From: Pseudomonas mosselii | Lineage (GTDB): Bacteria; Pseudomonadota; Gammaproteobacteria; Pseudomonadales; Pseudomonadaceae | Assembly (NCBI RefSeq): GCF_005796105.1 | Contig: NZ_VAUO01000018.1 | Coordinates: 1-42,132 of the forward strand | Direction: 5' to 3' | DNA: 42,132 nucleotides | Shown: piece by piece, positions 23,827 to 31,740 of the stretch | Position numbering within the stretch: position 1 is the first letter of the stretch | Layout: each line of letters starts with the position of its first letter | Made by a program: the position numbers and the translations under genes | Notes under the pieces: model-generated | What the model was told of the DNA's origin: nothing | The model's input: the letters and a program-made list of their open reading frames with translations, nothing else | Databases searched by the model: none

Positions 23827-23988
23827 TCAGCCCCTGCGACGTCCGAAGAAGAAGGAAGCGACGAACAGCACCAGGAAGATGATGAACAGAATCTTCGCGA
23901 TACCGGTCGCAGCACCGGCGATACCACCGAAGCCCAGCACAGCAGCAATGATGGCGATGATCAGGAAAGTGATGGCCCAACTCAGCAT
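23827..23988 (-). CDS. DUF1328 small membrane protein
   Basis: A 53-residue protein, MLSWAITFLIIAIIAAVLGF at the start, then GGIAGAATGIAKILFI, FLVLFVASFFFG and a terminal RRRG. Two hydrophobic helices around a glycine-rich turn define DUF1328. AAGGAG lies 7 bases before the ATG. Members are common stress-induced small membrane proteins of unknown mechanism. It is 44 bases after the upstream small gene and 3 bases before the Ivy-like gene. Confidence 0.93.
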   Translation of the reverse strand: MLSWAITFLIIAIIAAVLGFGGIAGAATGIAKILFIIFLVLFVASFFFGRRRG

Positions 23989-24032
23989 GATGTTTCTCCT
24001 TTCTTGCGTGTGCGAAATCGGTCGTCGTTGGG

Positions 24033-24317
24033 TTAGAACACCCAGCGCTCCTGCGGTACGACGGTTTCAAGGACAGCCGGGGCGGTGTCGGCAGCCGGCA
24101 GCGGCTCGGCTGCCCTGACCAAGGTGTTGGCACGGGTCGCGCGCAACTCAGTCAACAGCGCGGTCTGCGCCGCGACCTGCTCGGCCAGCCGAGCAGTCTG
24201 CACGCTGTAGTAGAACTGACCGGCCGCCAAGGTGAGCAGCACCGCCATGCCGAGGAACAGCATCTGGCGAATGGGCAATACGGCGGACTGCGTGCGGTTG
24301 GCGGTTGGGCGGTTCAT
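24033..24317 (-). CDS. Small single-pass membrane protein, unknown
   Basis: A 94-residue protein with a basic N terminus, one hydrophobic helix (IRQMLFLGMAVLLTLAAGQF, about residues 16-35), a short helical stretch (RLAEQVAAQTALLTELRATRA) that could form a coiled coil, and a Pro/Ala-rich end. CAGGAGGAG lies 6 bases before the ATG, a strong ribosome site. It matches no family I know. It heads the operon with DUF1328 and the Ivy-like gene, behind the candidate sigma-54 promoter, so a role in envelope stress is a reasonable guess. Confidence 0.75.
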   Translation of the reverse strand: MNRPTANRTQSAVLPIRQMLFLGMAVLLTLAAGQFYYSVQTARLAEQVAAQTALLTELRATRANTLVRAAEPLPAADTAPAVLETVVPQERWVF

Positions 24318-24363
24318 GCCGGCTCCTCCTGCTGTACTTGTTGTGTAAACCTGAGTACGTCAC

Positions 24364-24379
24364 TGCAGCCTGCATGCCA
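24364..24379 (-). promoter_or_regulatory. Candidate sigma-54 (-24/-12) promoter
   Basis: On the minus strand TGGCATGCAGGCTGCA matches TGGCACG-N4-TTGCA at most positions, with the invariant GG and GC correctly spaced by 10 bases. The implied start, about 24353, gives a 36-base leader with a strong ribosome site before the small membrane protein gene. Confidence 0.6.
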
Positions 24380-24407
24380 GTCTTGTTTTCTAAATAAAAT
24401 CCTTATT

Positions 24408-24420
24408 AATCAATAAGTTA
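24408..24420. promoter_or_regulatory. IHF consensus site
   Basis: AATCAATAAGTTA fits WATCAA-N4-TTR exactly and sits in an AT-rich stretch (about 24387-24430) unlike the rest of the window. It falls at about -55 to -67 from the predicted sigma-54 start, the usual place for an IHF bend. Confidence 0.6.
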
Positions 24421-24451
24421 AAAACATTACCAAATAGCTCGGGGACGTATC

Positions 24452-24492
24452 TTGCACGATGCCCCTTCGGCGAGCCGTGCGTTTTGCACGAT
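24452..24492. promoter_or_regulatory. Paired upstream activator-like repeats
   Basis: TTGCACGAT occurs twice (24452-24460 and 24484-24492), 32 bases apart, about three helical turns. The second copy also forms CGTGC-GTTTT-GCACG. They lie about 100-140 bases upstream of the predicted sigma-54 start, where enhancer-binding proteins normally bind. The binding protein is unknown. Confidence 0.45.
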
Positions 24493-25314
24493 TCAGCCCT
24501 CGACCTTGGTCGCCACCTTGAGCAGATCCGCGTCAACGCCGCGTACACCCACGACCTGTCGCGCCACCTCCACGGCGATAGTGCGCTGCTCGCTGCTGAC
24601 CACCTCACCAGACAAACGCACCATGCCCTGCTCGCTGACGACCTTGATGTTCAAACCATCGAGGTTGCGGCTGAAGCGGTAGCTGGTCTGGATCTTGTCG
24701 ACGATCCAGCTGTCGGCAGGCTGCGGCCCGGCCGGGGCATCCACGGGCTTCTCGCGGGCCTTGGCCAAAGCAGTGCTGTCCAAGCTGACCAGGTTGTTGA
24801 CCAGGTAGACTCCGTCGGTGGTACGCGCCAGCACTCCGGCCAGTTCCTTGGCCTCGGTGCTGTCGACCTTGCCGCGCAAGGTCACCACACCCTCGCGGCT
24901 TTGCACCTCGATCGGCGCCTGCTCGGTGACCCGGCTCCACAACAGGCGTGCGCGGATCACCGCACCAAGCGTGGCGTCCTCCACGCGCTGGGCATAGGCG
25001 CGAGGTTCCAAGGAGCGCTCGCTCAGCGCCGGGTTGACGCGCAATTGGTTATCGACCTGTTCAATGCCGCGGGTGGCCATCGCCACCCGCTCGGCAAGGT
25101 CGCGCTCGACCGGGTTCTCCACTTCACCGGTCAAGCGCGCCTGGCTGCCATCGACTTCTACCTTTATCGGAAAGGGGTTGAGCAGGCGATTGAGCGACAG
25201 CGCGGTCTGCAAGGCGCCCTCCAGGCGCGCATCCTGCACCGGGTCGGCGCTGGCCATGACACTCAGCGGCAAGAGGCAGCACGCCAAGACGATTGAGCGA
25301 GGGGAAAAGAACAT
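24493..25314 (-). CDS. Periplasmic protein with three BON domains (OsmY-like)
   Basis: A 273-residue secreted protein with a signal peptide ending near VMASA. Three BON repeats are visible: KVEVDGSQARLTGEVENPVE, then IEVQSREGVVTLRGKVDS, then IKVVSEQGMVRLSGEVVS, each followed by the family's V..V..V..V-type helix. BON domains bind phospholipid and occur in envelope stress proteins. CAGGAG precedes the chosen ATG; a longer start seven codons upstream lacks a ribosome site. It is divergent from algB. Its leader contains GGGCCT/AGGCCC pairing around 11 bases (25345-25367). Confidence 0.85.
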   Translation of the reverse strand: MFFSPRSIVLACCLLPLSVMASADPVQDARLEGALQTALSLNRLLNPFPIKVEVDGSQARLTGEVENPVERDLAERVAMATRGIEQVDNQLRVNPALSERSLEPRAYAQRVEDATLGAVIRARLLWSRVTEQAPIEVQSREGVVTLRGKVDSTEAKELAGVLARTTDGVYLVNNLVSLDSTALAKAREKPVDAPAGPQPADSWIVDKIQTSYRFSRNLDGLNIKVVSEQGMVRLSGEVVSSEQRTIAVEVARQVVGVRGVDADLLKVATKVEG

Positions 25315-25521
25315 GAATGATCTCCTGTCGAACACTTCGAATCGGGGCCTTTACAACCTTCAGGCCCTCCAAAAAAATCAAAAAAATTAATATAAACAGC
25401 CACTTAGCCATCACCACTGCATCCGGGTAGCATGCGTGCCGCAGAATCAATCAGAATTGACCATGCAACTTGCCCGATTTTTCCGACACTAATTGAGATC
25501 TTTCCCAAAGGAGCGTAGGAA

Positions 25522-26868
25522 ATGGATTCATCCCAGGACAAACAAGGCCGCATTCTGTTGGTGGATGACGAGTCCGCGATCCTGCGCACCTTCCGCTACT
25601 GCCTCGAAGATGAGGGGTACAGCGTGGCCACCGCCAACAGCGCTGCCCAAGCTGAGACCTTGTTGCAGCGCCAGGTGTTCGACCTGTGTTTCCTCGACCT
25701 GCGCCTTGGCGAGGACAATGGCCTGGATGTATTGGCGCAGATGCGCGTACAAGCGCCTTGGATGCGGGTCGTGATCGTCACGGCCCACTCGGCGATCGAT
25801 ACCGCCGTGGACGCTATCCAGGCTGGCGCCGCCGATTACCTGGTCAAGCCATGCAGCCCAGATCAATTGCGTTTGGCGACCTCCAAACAATTGGAAATGC
25901 GCCACCTTTCGGCGCGCCTGGAAGCGCTCGAAGGCGAAGTGCGCAAGCCCAAGGACGGCTTGGACTCGCACAGCCCGGCGATGATGGCGGTGCTTGAAAC
26001 CGCCCGACAGGTGGCGACCACCGATGCCAATATCCTCATCCTGGGCGAGTCGGGAACCGGTAAAGGGGAACTGGCCAGGGCCATCCACGGTTGGAGCAAG
26101 CGTGCACGCAAGGCCTGCGTGACCATCAACTGTCCATCGCTCAATGCCGAGTTAATGGAGAGCGAACTGTTCGGCCACACCCGTGGCGCTTTCACCGGTG
26201 CCAGCGAGAGCACCCTCGGGCGGGTTAGCCAGGCCGATGGCGGTACGCTGTTTCTCGACGAGATCGGCGATTTTCCCCTCACGCTTCAACCCAAGCTGCT
26301 GCGGTTCATCCAGGACAAGGAGTACGAACGTGTCGGCGACCCAGTGACCCGCCGTGCCGACGTGCGCATCCTCGCGGCGACCAACCTCAACCTTGAAGAA
26401 ATGGTCCGCGAAAGCCGTTTCCGTGAAGACCTGCTGTACCGCCTGAATGTGATCACCCTGCACCTGCCGCCACTGCGCGAGCGCAGCGAGGACATCCTGA
26501 CCCTGGCTGACCGCTTTCTCGCCCGCTTCGTCAAGGAGTATTCGCGCCCGGCCCGGGGCTTCAGCGAAGAAGCGCGCAGTGCGCTGCTCAACTACCGCTG
26601 GCCGGGTAACATCCGCGAGCTGCGCAACGTGATCGAGCGTGCCAGCATCATCTGCCCGCAGGAGCGCGTTGAAGTCAGCCACCTGGGCATGGGCGAGCAA
26701 CCAGCCAATAACGCGCCTAAAGTCGGCGCCGCGATGAGCCTGGACGAACTTGAGCGGGCCCACATCGGCGCGGTGCTGGCCGCCAGCGACACCCTCGACC
26801 AGGCCGCCAAGACCCTGGGTATCGACGCCTCCACGCTGTACCGCAAACGCAAGCAGTACAACCTATGA
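25522..26868 (+). CDS. algB: NtrC-family response regulator AlgB
   Basis: A 448-residue regulator, almost the same length as P. aeruginosa AlgB (449). The receiver domain has the phosphoacceptor D59 in FLDLRLGEDNG and the conserved lysine in LVKPCSP. The AAA+ domain has Walker A GESGTGKGE from residue 175, GAFTGA at residues 222-227, Walker B GGTLFLDEIGD, and RWPGNIRELRNVIERA. A Fis-type helix-turn-helix ends the protein (DQAAKTLGIDASTLYRKRKQY). AAGGAG lies 8-9 bases before the ATG. Its stop overlaps the kinB start as ATGA. In P. aeruginosa AlgB activates alginate genes and acts in light and quorum control. Confidence 0.94.
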   Translation: MDSSQDKQGRILLVDDESAILRTFRYCLEDEGYSVATANSAAQAETLLQRQVFDLCFLDLRLGEDNGLDVLAQMRVQAPWMRVVIVTAHSAIDTAVDAIQAGAADYLVKPCSPDQLRLATSKQLEMRHLSARLEALEGEVRKPKDGLDSHSPAMMAVLETARQVATTDANILILGESGTGKGELARAIHGWSKRARKACVTINCPSLNAELMESELFGHTRGAFTGASESTLGRVSQADGGTLFLDEIGDFPLTLQPKLLRFIQDKEYERVGDPVTRRADVRILAATNLNLEEMVRESRFREDLLYRLNVITLHLPPLRERSEDILTLADRFLARFVKEYSRPARGFSEEARSALLNYRWPGNIRELRNVIERASIICPQERVEVSHLGMGEQPANNAPKVGAAMSLDELERAHIGAVLAASDTLDQAAKTLGIDASTLYRKRKQYNL

Positions 26869-28643
26869 AATGGCAGATGAAGCTGCGTACGCGGCTGTTT
26901 CTCAGCACCTCGGTCTTGGTCACGGTGGCCCTGCTAGGGTTGCTGCTGGGGCTGGTCAGCGTGCTGCAGATGGCCAGCGTGCAGCAACGCCTGGTGCAGG
27001 ACACCAACCATACGCTGTCGCTTGGCCTGCAACTGCGACAGAACCTGGGTGAACAGCTCACCCTTATCCTCGACGACGATGCCAATCCGCAAAACCTGAG
27101 CGCCCTTCAGGAGCGCTTCCAGAGCCTGCTTGAGCAAGGCCTTGAAGAGGGCGGCGAACGTGCAGCTTTCAGCCAGGCCAGCAGCAACTACCAAGCGTTT
27201 CTACAGGCCTATCGGCAAAGCGCGGCGCCAGCCCACAGCATGGGCTTGGATCAACCGCTGGGCGCCGCGTTCAACCAGGTCCGCACCGACCTGCTCGACT
27301 CGCACCGCCAAGCCCTGGAACACATCACCCGTAGCGAAGAGCACGCACGCGACCGGGCACTGCTTGTCAGTGGCGTACTGGGGCTGATGGGGTTGACCGT
27401 GCTGGTGCTAGGCTTTATCACCGCGCACAACATCGCACGCCGCTTCGGCGCGCCTATCGAGGCCTTAGCCAAGGCCGCCGACCAAGTGGGGCAAGGCAAT
27501 TTCGAAGTGACCCTGCCGATAACCCAGGCCGCCGAGCTGAACCAGCTCACCCGCCGTTTCGGCTTGATGGCCGAAGCGCTGCGTAAACACCAGGCAACTA
27601 ACGTCGATGAGTTGCTGGCCGGCCAGCAACGCCTGCAAGCGGTACTCGACAGTATCGACGACGGCTTGCTGATCATCGACCGCAAAGGCTGCCTGGAACA
27701 CCTCAATCCGGTCGCGCAGCGCCAGCTTGGCTGGGACTCTAGCCGCCTGGGGGTGAGCCTTGCCCAAGCGCTGCAACGCCCTGAGCTGGAGCAGCAAATG
27801 CGCCAGGTACTGCGTGGCGGCAGCCTGGATCGCCCGCCGGAAGACTTGAGCCTTGAGGTGGATGATGAAAGCCGCCTGCTGACCTACAGCCTGACCCCGG
27901 TCAGCCACCCACAAGGACCGATCCTCGGCGCGGTGATGGTGCTACACGACGTCACCGAGCAGCGCGCGTTCGAACGCGTACGCAGCGAGTTCGTGCTGCG
28001 CGCCTCTCACGAATTGCGCACCCCGGTCACCGGTATGCACATGGCCTTCGGCCTGCTGCGCGAGCGCCTGCGCTTCGCCCCGCAAACCCGCGAGTACGAC
28101 CTGTTGGAAACCATCGGCGAAGAAATGCAGCGCCTGACCCAGTTGATCCACGATCTGCTCAACTTCTCCCGCTACCAGAGTGGCCTGCAGAAGCTGGACC
28201 TGGCGCCCTGCGTCCTCGACGAGCTGTTCGAGCGTGCCGAGGCGCGCTTCGCCGCACAAGCGGCGGAGAAACAGATCGAACTGATCCGCGAGCTTGAACC
28301 ACCATTGCCACGCATCCAAGCCGATATCGCCCAGCTCGACCGGGTGCTGGACAACCTGCTGAACAACGCCATCCGCCATACCCCCAACGGTGGACACATC
28401 CGCCTGCATGCGCGCCGGCACGCCGAGCGGGTGATCATCAGCGTCGAGGACAATGGCGAGGGCATCGCCTACGGGCAGCAGGGCCGCATATTCGAGCCAT
28501 TCGTACAGGTGGGGCGCAAGAAAGGCGGCGCCGGACTCGGGCTGGCACTGTGCAAGGAGATCGTGCAGTTGCACGGCGGGCGCATGGGGGTGTTTTCACG
28601 ACCGGGGCAGGGTACCCAGTTCTACATGGCCCTGCCGGTCTGA
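26865..28643 (+). CDS. kinB: Sensor histidine kinase KinB
   Basis: A 592-residue inner-membrane kinase/phosphatase partner of AlgB. Domains in order: TM1 (about residues 8-33), a periplasmic helical sensor, TM2 (about 165-187), HAMP, PAS (about 250-360), HisKA with H382 in RASHELRTPVTG, and HATPase_c with N-box DNLLNNAIRHTP, VEDNGEGI, GRIFEPF and GAGLGLALCKEI. It is translationally coupled to algB by ATGA. Its TGA is the left half of a TGATCA palindrome whose right half is the stop of the convergent EAL gene. Confidence 0.94.
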   Translation: MKWQMKLRTRLFLSTSVLVTVALLGLLLGLVSVLQMASVQQRLVQDTNHTLSLGLQLRQNLGEQLTLILDDDANPQNLSALQERFQSLLEQGLEEGGERAAFSQASSNYQAFLQAYRQSAAPAHSMGLDQPLGAAFNQVRTDLLDSHRQALEHITRSEEHARDRALLVSGVLGLMGLTVLVLGFITAHNIARRFGAPIEALAKAADQVGQGNFEVTLPITQAAELNQLTRRFGLMAEALRKHQATNVDELLAGQQRLQAVLDSIDDGLLIIDRKGCLEHLNPVAQRQLGWDSSRLGVSLAQALQRPELEQQMRQVLRGGSLDRPPEDLSLEVDDESRLLTYSLTPVSHPQGPILGAVMVLHDVTEQRAFERVRSEFVLRASHELRTPVTGMHMAFGLLRERLRFAPQTREYDLLETIGEEMQRLTQLIHDLLNFSRYQSGLQKLDLAPCVLDELFERAEARFAAQAAEKQIELIRELEPPLPRIQADIAQLDRVLDNLLNNAIRHTPNGGHIRLHARRHAERVIISVEDNGEGIAYGQQGRIFEPFVQVGRKKGGAGLGLALCKEIVQLHGGRMGVFSRPGQGTQFYMALPV

Positions 28644-30269
28644 TCAGGGTTCATCATCGAGCCTGCGCCCCAGCACTCGCCGACCACGGGTGATCAGTTC
28701 GATGAACTGCCGGGCGCTGAGCGGATGGGCGAACAGCCAGCCCTGGCCATAGCGGACCCCTTCGCCGCTGAGCAATGCCGCTTGCTCCTCGCTCTCGATA
28801 CCTTCGGCAATTACCCGCAGGTGCAGGTCATGCGCCATGCGGATGATGTGCGGCGCCACACCGCTGCTCGCCGCATCGTGACCCAGGGCGTCGATGAACG
28901 CCTTGTCGATCTTCAGGCAATCCACCGGCAGGGTCTGCAAATACGCCAGGCTGCAATAGCCGGTGCCGAAATCGTCGATCAACACCTGATGCCCGGATGC
29001 GCGCAACGCTTGCAGGTTGTCGCGGGCTACCACCACATCGATCAGCCCACGCTCAGTCACCTCGAAGGCGATCTGGCGCGCAGCTACCCGATGCTGGGCC
29101 AACAGCTTGGCCGCGACCCGACCGATGCGCGGTGCCATCACATCGCAGGCAGCCAGGTTGACCGAGATGTACAGCTGGCAGTTGGCGCGCAATAGCTGGC
29201 CCAGTTGTTCGAGCACCCGTTGCAGCACGAAATCGGTGATTTGGCGGATCTGCCCGGTGTTCTCCGCCAGCGGGATGAACAAGTCCGGGCTGGTCAGGCT
29301 GCCATCCGGGCGGCGCCAGCGCACCAGTGCCTCTGCACCCACGCAACGCCGGCTGTCGAGTTCGAAGATCGGCTGATAGAGCACCTGTAACTCGCTACGG
29401 CGCAGCGCGTTCTGTAGCTCCGAACTCATCGAGCGGCGCTGCTGGATCACTTGCAGCACCAGCCAGCCAATGCAGCAAGCCAGCACCAGGCTGCCGGGGA
29501 ACAGCAACCACAGCATGCCATTGAGCCTGAGCGGCAGGCCGGCCCGAGGGGCGATCAGCACCAGTTGGTAATCCGGCGACTTGGTGGCCATCCGGTAAAC
29601 CAGCCGGTCATTGAGCTCGAACAACGACTTGTGCGAGGGCGGCGGCCAGTCGGCGGTAGGAGGCCAGGTTTGTGCCGGGCCCAGTACCGGAATCGCCCGG
29701 CTCCCTCGGTCGAGCACCACCAGCAGGCTGCCGCCTGGCGGCAGGTCGACCACGTCGGTCAGGTGCCCGCGCGAGGTGGACACCAGGAAGTTTCCCCGCC
29801 CCAGCATCAAGGCCGCGAGGTTTTCGTTGGGTTCGGTGGTGGTATTGAGCCAGTAGCTATAGGTGGGGCCTTGGATATCCGGGCCGCGCAATGGCTCGAC
29901 CAGTCGCTCCCCGCGGTTGGAACAGGCGACCTGCGAGTCAACGTAGGCGGTCTCGTAAATGAAGCGGGACGCCAATGCCACCTGCTGCAACTGGCGCAAC
30001 ATCGCCTGGCTGCAACCGCGCAGCGGCTGGGCCTGCAATTGATCGACCCCTTCGCGCAACTGGCCGAATACCTGTTCGAGCCGGTCGAGAAAGCGCTCGC
30101 CACGCGCGTTCATTTGGGCGATTTCGCTCTGGCGCATCTGCTGCAACGTCACCCCCACGCTGGCAGCCAACAGCAGCGCGGCACTGGCCGAGGCCGCGAG
30201 CACCGCCAACGGCCAGGGACGGTGAAAAAATTGGCGCACTGCGGCAGTGAGGGCGAGCATGCACGGCAT
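28644..30269 (-). CDS. CSS-motif EAL-domain c-di-GMP phosphodiesterase
   Basis: A 541-residue membrane phosphodiesterase. Two transmembrane helices (about residues 20-45 and 250-276) flank a periplasmic CSS domain with Cys86 (GCSQ) and Cys116 (ACSNRG), 30 residues apart as in E. coli PdeC. The EAL domain keeps GAEALVRW, the Asn of YISVNLAA, EVTERG, DDFGTGYCSL, KIDKAFI and AEGIES, so catalysis is expected. In E. coli relatives the CSS disulfide, formed by DsbA/DsbB, restrains activity. Start is uncertain: a TTG five codons upstream or an ATG three codons downstream are alternatives. Confidence 0.88.
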   Translation of the reverse strand: MPCMLALTAAVRQFFHRPWPLAVLAASASAALLLAASVGVTLQQMRQSEIAQMNARGERFLDRLEQVFGQLREGVDQLQAQPLRGCSQAMLRQLQQVALASRFIYETAYVDSQVACSNRGERLVEPLRGPDIQGPTYSYWLNTTTEPNENLAALMLGRGNFLVSTSRGHLTDVVDLPPGGSLLVVLDRGSRAIPVLGPAQTWPPTADWPPPSHKSLFELNDRLVYRMATKSPDYQLVLIAPRAGLPLRLNGMLWLLFPGSLVLACCIGWLVLQVIQQRRSMSSELQNALRRSELQVLYQPIFELDSRRCVGAEALVRWRRPDGSLTSPDLFIPLAENTGQIRQITDFVLQRVLEQLGQLLRANCQLYISVNLAACDVMAPRIGRVAAKLLAQHRVAARQIAFEVTERGLIDVVVARDNLQALRASGHQVLIDDFGTGYCSLAYLQTLPVDCLKIDKAFIDALGHDAASSGVAPHIIRMAHDLHLRVIAEGIESEEQAALLSGEGVRYGQGWLFAHPLSARQFIELITRGRRVLGRRLDDEP

Positions 30270-30384
30270 CCAGTTGAATACCAAAGGTATAGCAACGGAA
30301 CGGCAGGCTGGCTCAGCCGTTGGGCGGGCTGAATTGCCCGTACAAAGTCAGCCAGCCCTGCCAGGCTGCGTGATCGCCTACAGA

Positions 30385-31161
30385 TTACCGCTGGCGGTTG
30401 AGCACCTGCAGCATGGCGGCGGTCTGGGCGTCGGGCATACCATCGAAGCGTTGCGGGCGGAAGCGCATCTGGAACGCGGCAATCACGTGGCGGGTGGCCA
30501 CGTCCAGCTCGCCGGTCTGGTCGATGGCGTAGCCAAAGCGCGCCAATTGCTGCTGATACCAGCCAACCGTCGGCGGGTTGGCCTCGAAGTACACCTGCTG
30601 GCGAGCCACCGCGCTGGCGTCGGGCCAGATCCCCAGCCCCGCATCGGCCAGGCGCTTCCACGGGAACATCGGGCCCGGGTCGAGCTTGCGCAGGGGCGCG
30701 ATATCGCTGTGTCCGATGATGTGTCTTGGGCTGATGCCGTTGCGTTTGACAATGTCCTTGAGCAAGGCGATCAACGCTTGCACCTGCGCTTCGCTGTATG
30801 GGTGCCAGACCCTGCCGTTCGGGGTGTCGGTGTAGCCCGGGTTGACGATCTCGATGCCAATCGAGGTGGAGTTGAGCCAGGTACGGCCTTCCCACTGGCT
30901 TTCACCGGCGTGCCAGGCGCGACGGCTTTCATCCACCAGTTGATAGACCGTGGCAGGTCCGTCGCCAATCAGGTAGTGACTGCTCACCTCACCGTGGGTC
31001 AACAAGGCCAGCGAACGCTCAAGCGATGCGTTGGTGTAGTGCAGGACGACGAACTGGATCCGGCTGTCCTGGTTGACCGAAGGGTGGCTGCGGTCGATGC
31101 GCAGGCCACTGGCGCAACCGGCCAGGGCAAGCAAAAGCAGGGCGGTGAGAAGTGTTTTCAT
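30385..31161 (-). CDS. ampDh2: N-acetylmuramoyl-L-alanine amidase lipoprotein (AmpDh2-like)
   Basis: A 258-residue amidase_2 enzyme that cuts muramyl-peptide bonds in peptidoglycan. A lipobox LAGC gives the acylated Cys16. Zinc ligands by comparison with AmpD are H41 (VVLHYTN), H151 (GHSDIAP) and D161 (KLDPGP). A C-terminal peptidoglycan-binding domain follows (about residues 190-255: YQQQLARFGYAIDQTGELD). The Asp after the lipid Cys+1 rule cannot be seen (C-A), so outer-membrane anchoring is expected. Position near kinB/algB matches P. aeruginosa AmpDh2, which is periplasmic. No good ribosome site is visible before the chosen ATG; the lipoprotein signal decides it. Confidence 0.9.
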   Translation of the reverse strand: MKTLLTALLLLALAGCASGLRIDRSHPSVNQDSRIQFVVLHYTNASLERSLALLTHGEVSSHYLIGDGPATVYQLVDESRRAWHAGESQWEGRTWLNSTSIGIEIVNPGYTDTPNGRVWHPYSEAQVQALIALLKDIVKRNGISPRHIIGHSDIAPLRKLDPGPMFPWKRLADAGLGIWPDASAVARQQVYFEANPPTVGWYQQQLARFGYAIDQTGELDVATRHVIAAFQMRFRPQRFDGMPDAQTAAMLQVLNRQR

Positions 31162-31227
31162 TGCAAGGAGCACGTCATGGTCAGCGGACAACAGCGCTAC
31201 AGTATAACGTGCTCTTGATCCACTGCC

Positions 31228-31617
31228 TCAACGAACACACATGAGCTGAAACTGCATCGCCCCGTCACCGGGCGCCTCCAGCCCCACCAAGCGAGTCGCG
31301 ACCCTCACCATCCCCGCCGAGGCCGCTCCGATGACCTTGCCCTGGCCATGAATCAGCCGTTCATAAGTACCTACATCGATAGGGGACATGCTGCAGAAGG
31401 TCGGATCGCCTTGCGTGACACCCTCATCCAGCAGCAGGGTGTATTCGGTAATGTCTTGCCGCGTATAACGTTTGACCTCAGTGATCCAGTCTGGTGACTG
31501 CTTCACTACATAGCCACGTGCACTGATGTGCGCCGTGAATATTTGCGGGGCCGCCTGGACGACACACTGCAATCCCATCGTCAGCAGCAGCGCGCTGAGC
31601 AAACGCTTGAGCGTCAT
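31228..31617 (-). CDS. Small secreted protein of unknown function
   Basis: A 129-residue protein with a signal peptide (MTLKRLLSALLLTMGLQCVV, then QAAP). The mature part of about 105 residues has two cysteines (FCSMSP and the final MCVR), possibly a disulfide. I chose the ATG with AGAAGG 8 bases upstream; a GTG three codons earlier is possible. It shows no motif I recognise. It lies between the diguanylate cyclase gene and ampDh2 on the same strand. Confidence 0.7.
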   Translation of the reverse strand: MTLKRLLSALLLTMGLQCVVQAAPQIFTAHISARGYVVKQSPDWITEVKRYTRQDITEYTLLLDEGVTQGDPTFCSMSPIDVGTYERLIHGQGKVIGAASAGMVRVATRLVGLEAPGDGAMQFQLMCVR

Positions 31618-31740
31618 GTTTTTCACCTTCTACCTGAATCACCGCGCAGGCCTGATGCTTCAGCCAGGCCCAGTGCGGTGATGTTCGATGAATCCAGGTA
31701 GGTCGCTGCGGTAACTACATACAGCCGGGTAAGGGCAGCT

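Noticed and set aside
24476..24490. CGTGC-GTTTT-GCACG read as the terminator of the BON-domain gene
   Set aside because: On the minus strand it is followed by GCTCGCC, not by a T-run; its position fits an upstream activator site better, though a weak hairpin role is not excluded.
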